Shown here piece by piece: positions 5,890-7,810 of a stretch of 7,810 nt of DNA. The translations under genes and the position numbers were made by a program. The DNA is from an uncultured Jannaschia sp. (lineage in GTDB: Bacteria > Pseudomonadota > Alphaproteobacteria > Rhodobacterales > Rhodobacteraceae): contig CALFSY010000154.1 of assembly GCA_937916365.1 (NCBI GenBank), forward strand, positions 1 to 7,810. Reading direction: 5' to 3'. Under the pieces are notes generated by a model, which was not told where the DNA came from, did not search any database, and saw only the letters and a program-made list of their open reading frames with translations. Position 1 is the first letter of the stretch; each line of letters starts with the position of its first letter.

Positions 5890-7026
5890 TTAGACCAGCA
5901 GGCGGGCGGCCATTCGGTCACATTCCAAAAACATATCGAACACAAGCGCGGCAGGGTCAAGGTTGACGGCCTTGCCCCGCCGTGCCTTGGCCGTTAGCGA
6001 GGCGGCCAAATCGGCCCAGGCCCGCCCCGCCGCTGGGGTTGACGATAGGCGAGCAAAGGCTGCGCCCTCGCCCGGGGTGATTTCGGGCATCGGCCCCACG
6101 CTGCCCCAATGTGCCAGCCGCGCCAACATCTGATCCAATAGGATCAGCGTTAGATCGAAACGATCGGTAGATTTCCCGCCCGCCGTCTCAGCCAGGCGCA
6201 AGGCCAAAGGTCGATCAAGCCGTGGAAAAGACCGTACTATTGCCACCAAATCGGCATAAAGTGTTAGCCCATCCAGACGCATAAGCCCAAGCGCCGCCCC
6301 CACAGATCCCCCCGCCAGCAGGGCAAGCGCGCCCATGGCATCGGATGTATCGGGGGGCGGATGCCCCGCTTGGCGCAGCGCATGGGCCAACGGCGCATCA
6401 CCCAACGGTGCAAATCGCAACGTCCGGCACCGCGAACGGATCGTCGGCAACAACCCCAGGGGCCGGTGGCTAACCAAAAATAAAACGGTGTGTTTGGGCG
6501 GCTCTTCCAATTCTTTTAATAGGGCATTTGCTGCGCTGGTGTTCATTTCATCGGCGCTGTCTAAAATCACCACGCGGCGGCCATTGCCCCCGGCCGATAA
6601 CGCGAAAAAGGATTTTAGCGCGCGCACCTCGTCCACCGTGACTTGGGTTTTAAGGCGTTTGGCCTTTTCATCCCAGGGGCGGCGCAAGAGACACAGCCCC
6701 GGTTCGCTAAGCGCGCGAATGCGATGCGCAACGGGATGGTCGGGATCAATATCCATCGTTGTGAGGGGGGTGGGTGTATCTCCCCAAAGATCGCCGCCCT
6801 CATCTTGGGTTGGGGTGGCCAGCAAGAATTTTGCCGCGCGCCAGGCAAAGGTTGCTTTGCCCACCCCCTGCGGCCCTGTCAAAAGCCACGCATGGGGTAT
6901 CCGATTTGCCCCATATGCAGACAGAAAAGCATCCTGCGCCGCGTCTTGCCCGAACAACATGGCCGTATCACGCGGATGCGGCGCGCCGTCGTGACGATCG
7001 GATTCGGGTAGGGGGGCATCGGTCAT
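5890..7026 (-). CDS. holB: DNA polymerase III subunit delta'
   Basis: A 378-residue clamp-loader subunit. The N-terminal AAA+ fold shows FGQDAAQDAFLSAY at 25-38, a P-loop-like GPQGVGKATF at 51-60, a region around 93-138 leading into TVDEVRALKSFF, the Walker B-like VVILDSADEMN at 152-162, ANALLKELEEPP at 166-177 and the sensor/arginine-finger motif TIRSRCRTLRF at 195-205. In the clamp loader, delta' opens and orders the complex and supplies the SRC arginine to a neighbouring ATP site; it does not itself hydrolyse ATP. Consistent with that, the P-loop ends in GKA rather than GKS/T. The four-cysteine zinc module of the E. coli protein is not evident here. The C-terminal helical collar domain covers roughly 230-378. 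Start: ATG at 7024-7026 in an ATGA overlap with the tmk stop. Gene order tmk-holB-TatD agrees with many proteobacteria. Confidence 0.93.
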   Translation of the reverse strand: MTDAPLPESDRHDGAPHPRDTAMLFGQDAAQDAFLSAYGANRIPHAWLLTGPQGVGKATFAWRAAKFLLATPTQDEGGDLWGDTPTPLTTMDIDPDHPVAHRIRALSEPGLCLLRRPWDEKAKRLKTQVTVDEVRALKSFFALSAGGNGRRVVILDSADEMNTSAANALLKELEEPPKHTVLFLVSHRPLGLLPTIRSRCRTLRFAPLGDAPLAHALRQAGHPPPDTSDAMGALALLAGGSVGAALGLMRLDGLTLYADLVAIVRSFPRLDRPLALRLAETAGGKSTDRFDLTLILLDQMLARLAHWGSVGPMPEITPGEGAAFARLSSTPAAGRAWADLAASLTAKARRGKAVNLDPAALVFDMFLECDRMAARLLV

Positions 7027-7688
7027 GCCGGGCTTTCAAGATACGGAACCACAACCTGCGCGATACGGGCCGCGACGGTATCGGGGGGGGCCGCCGCGTC
7101 GATTAAGACGCAGCGCTTGGGGTTTTCGGTGGCTAGTGTGCGGAACCCTGCGCGCAAGGTTTCTTGAAAGGTAAGCCCGAACTGTTCAAACCGATCTTCG
7201 TGTCCGGGCCGCGCCAATCCACGGGGCAGTGCCTGTGCCGGATCTATGTCGAGGATGAATGTAAGATCGGGTTCAATCCCGATAAGGCGTGCGTGCAGTT
7301 CATCGACCAAAGCGCGCAAATCGCCCCGCGTGGCGCCTTGATACACGCGGGTGGAATCGGCAAACCGGTCGGTGATGACATCGCGGTCAGTGGTCAGTGC
7401 CGGAATGATCGTATGATCCAGATGGTCGCGCCGCGCGGCGTTAAATAACAAAATTTCCACCTGCGGCGACCATCGGTTGGGCGCCCCTTCGACCAACAGT
7501 TTACGAATATCTTCGGCCCCTGGGGCGCCGCCTGGTTCGCGGGTGATAATTGGATCGCGCCCGTGGCGGCGTAAGGTATCGGCCAGGTGGCGCGCTTGCG
7601 TTGATTTCCCCGCCCCATCAATGCCTTCAAGGCTGATGAAAAGCGCGTTGGATTTGGCAACGTTGGGCCGTGCCCGATGCGTTGTCAC
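7023..7688 (-). CDS. tmk: Thymidylate kinase (dTMP kinase)
   Basis: A 221-residue P-loop kinase that converts dTMP to dTDP with ATP, an essential step in dTTP supply. The P-loop is EGIDGAGKST at 21-30; ITREPGGAPGAEDIR at 48-62 binds dTMP. TDRFADSTRVYQG at 106-118 is the DRF/dTMP site, and the LID region with GLARPGHEDRFE lies at 157-168. The P-loop has Gly-Ala rather than an arginine before GKST, and the LID carries arginines, as in the bacterial E. coli-type enzymes. The start is a GTG at 7686-7688 overlapping the upstream TGA (GTGA), and no later in-frame start exists before the P-loop. The N-terminal extension of about 14 residues is slightly long. A run of eight C on the coding strand (7083-7090) encodes P201-P202 without breaking the frame. 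It is coupled at its end to holB by ATGA. Confidence 0.93.
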   Translation of the reverse strand: MTTHRARPNVAKSNALFISLEGIDGAGKSTQARHLADTLRRHGRDPIITREPGGAPGAEDIRKLLVEGAPNRWSPQVEILLFNAARRDHLDHTIIPALTTDRDVITDRFADSTRVYQGATRGDLRALVDELHARLIGIEPDLTFILDIDPAQALPRGLARPGHEDRFEQFGLTFQETLRAGFRTLATENPKRCVLIDAAAPPDTVAARIAQVVVPYLESPA

Positions 7689-7810
7689 TGTACCGCGCCC
7701 ATGGGCGCGGTGGGCGTGCCAAGCAGGCGGTTCAATACCATTTGCGCGGCTGTGGTCACGCGCACGCCGAACCCACCCTGCGGTACAGTTTCGGTGGCCA
7801 CTATGGGAAC
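7685..7810 (-). CDS. D-alanyl-D-alanine carboxypeptidase, C-terminal end (PBP5 type; cut by window edge)
   Basis: The minus strand is open from the window edge to a TGA at 7685-7687, giving the last 41 residues of a protein. It reads VPIVATETVPQGGFGVRVTT and then an amphipathic helix AAQMVLNRLLG with a short tail. This matches the end of PBP5-type D,D-carboxypeptidases, where a final beta strand (PLVV.E.IPEG.FF) is followed by a membrane-anchoring amphipathic helix. These enzymes trim the terminal D-Ala of peptidoglycan stems in the periplasm. A dac gene immediately ahead of tmk is common in alphaproteobacteria, which supports the call. The catalytic motifs lie outside the window, so the assignment rests on the tail and on context. 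The stop overlaps the GTG start of tmk, so the two are coupled. Confidence 0.65.
   Translation of the reverse strand, partial: VPIVATETVPQGGFGVRVTTAAQMVLNRLLGTPTAPMGAVQ

Noticed and set aside
7083..7090. Eight-base G run (C on the coding strand) in tmk as a possible frameshift or switch
   Set aside because: The frame of this essential gene is intact through the run and continues to a normal stop, so nothing indicates slippage here.
1..7810. CRISPR array, tRNA/rRNA genes, insertion sequence ends or an attachment site
   Set aside because: No regularly spaced repeats, no cloverleaf-like stretch and no terminal inverted repeats with a transposase were seen on reading both strands; coding regions fill nearly all the space.

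Overview
The window looks like chromosomal DNA of an alphaproteobacterium, most likely of the Rhodobacterales type. The reasons are the moderately high GC, the gene set (a malyl-CoA thioesterase/CitE-like protein followed by an NnrU-family membrane protein; the string dac-tmk-holB-TatD-PhnP-like hydrolase), and the detailed wording of several proteins. This is family-level recognition from reading translations; no database search was made. Coding density is very high and no gene-free stretch exceeds about 115 bases.

Layout from left to right. Positions 1-565 (minus) hold the N-terminal 188 codons of a beta-class DNA methyltransferase cut by the window edge. A 56-base divergent promoter region separates it from the only plus-strand gene, an HD-superfamily phosphohydrolase (622-1239). 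This gene converges on a two-gene minus-strand unit: a CitE/Mcl2-like malyl-CoA thioesterase (1825-2691) and the translationally coupled NnrU-family gene (1265-1825). In front of that unit lies a 114-base intergenic region with a candidate promoter overlapped by short GATAC repeats.

The right-hand 5 kb is one tightly packed minus-strand operon, read right to left: the C-terminal end of a PBP5-type D-alanyl-D-alanine carboxypeptidase, tmk (thymidylate kinase), holB (DNA polymerase III delta'), a TatD-family hydrolase, a PhnP-like metallo-beta-lactamase-fold phosphodiesterase, an AEC-family permease, and a small two-span membrane protein of unknown function. Four of the junctions are 1- to 4-base stop/start overlaps; the other two are gaps of about 20 bases. 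The first genes join cell-wall trimming, dTTP supply and replication clamp loading. The later ones are probably carried along in the same transcript.

The clearest anomaly is in the AEC permease. It is interrupted by a one-base frameshift exactly in a C7 (G7 on the coding strand) homopolymer, while both halves remain otherwise intact. This could be a phase-variable switch, a young pseudogene or a sequencing error. The neighbouring hydrolase gene carries a 5-bp tandem repeat just ahead of its last metal-ligand codon. I found no convincing undescribed multi-gene system, CRISPR array, tRNA, rRNA or insertion sequence here.
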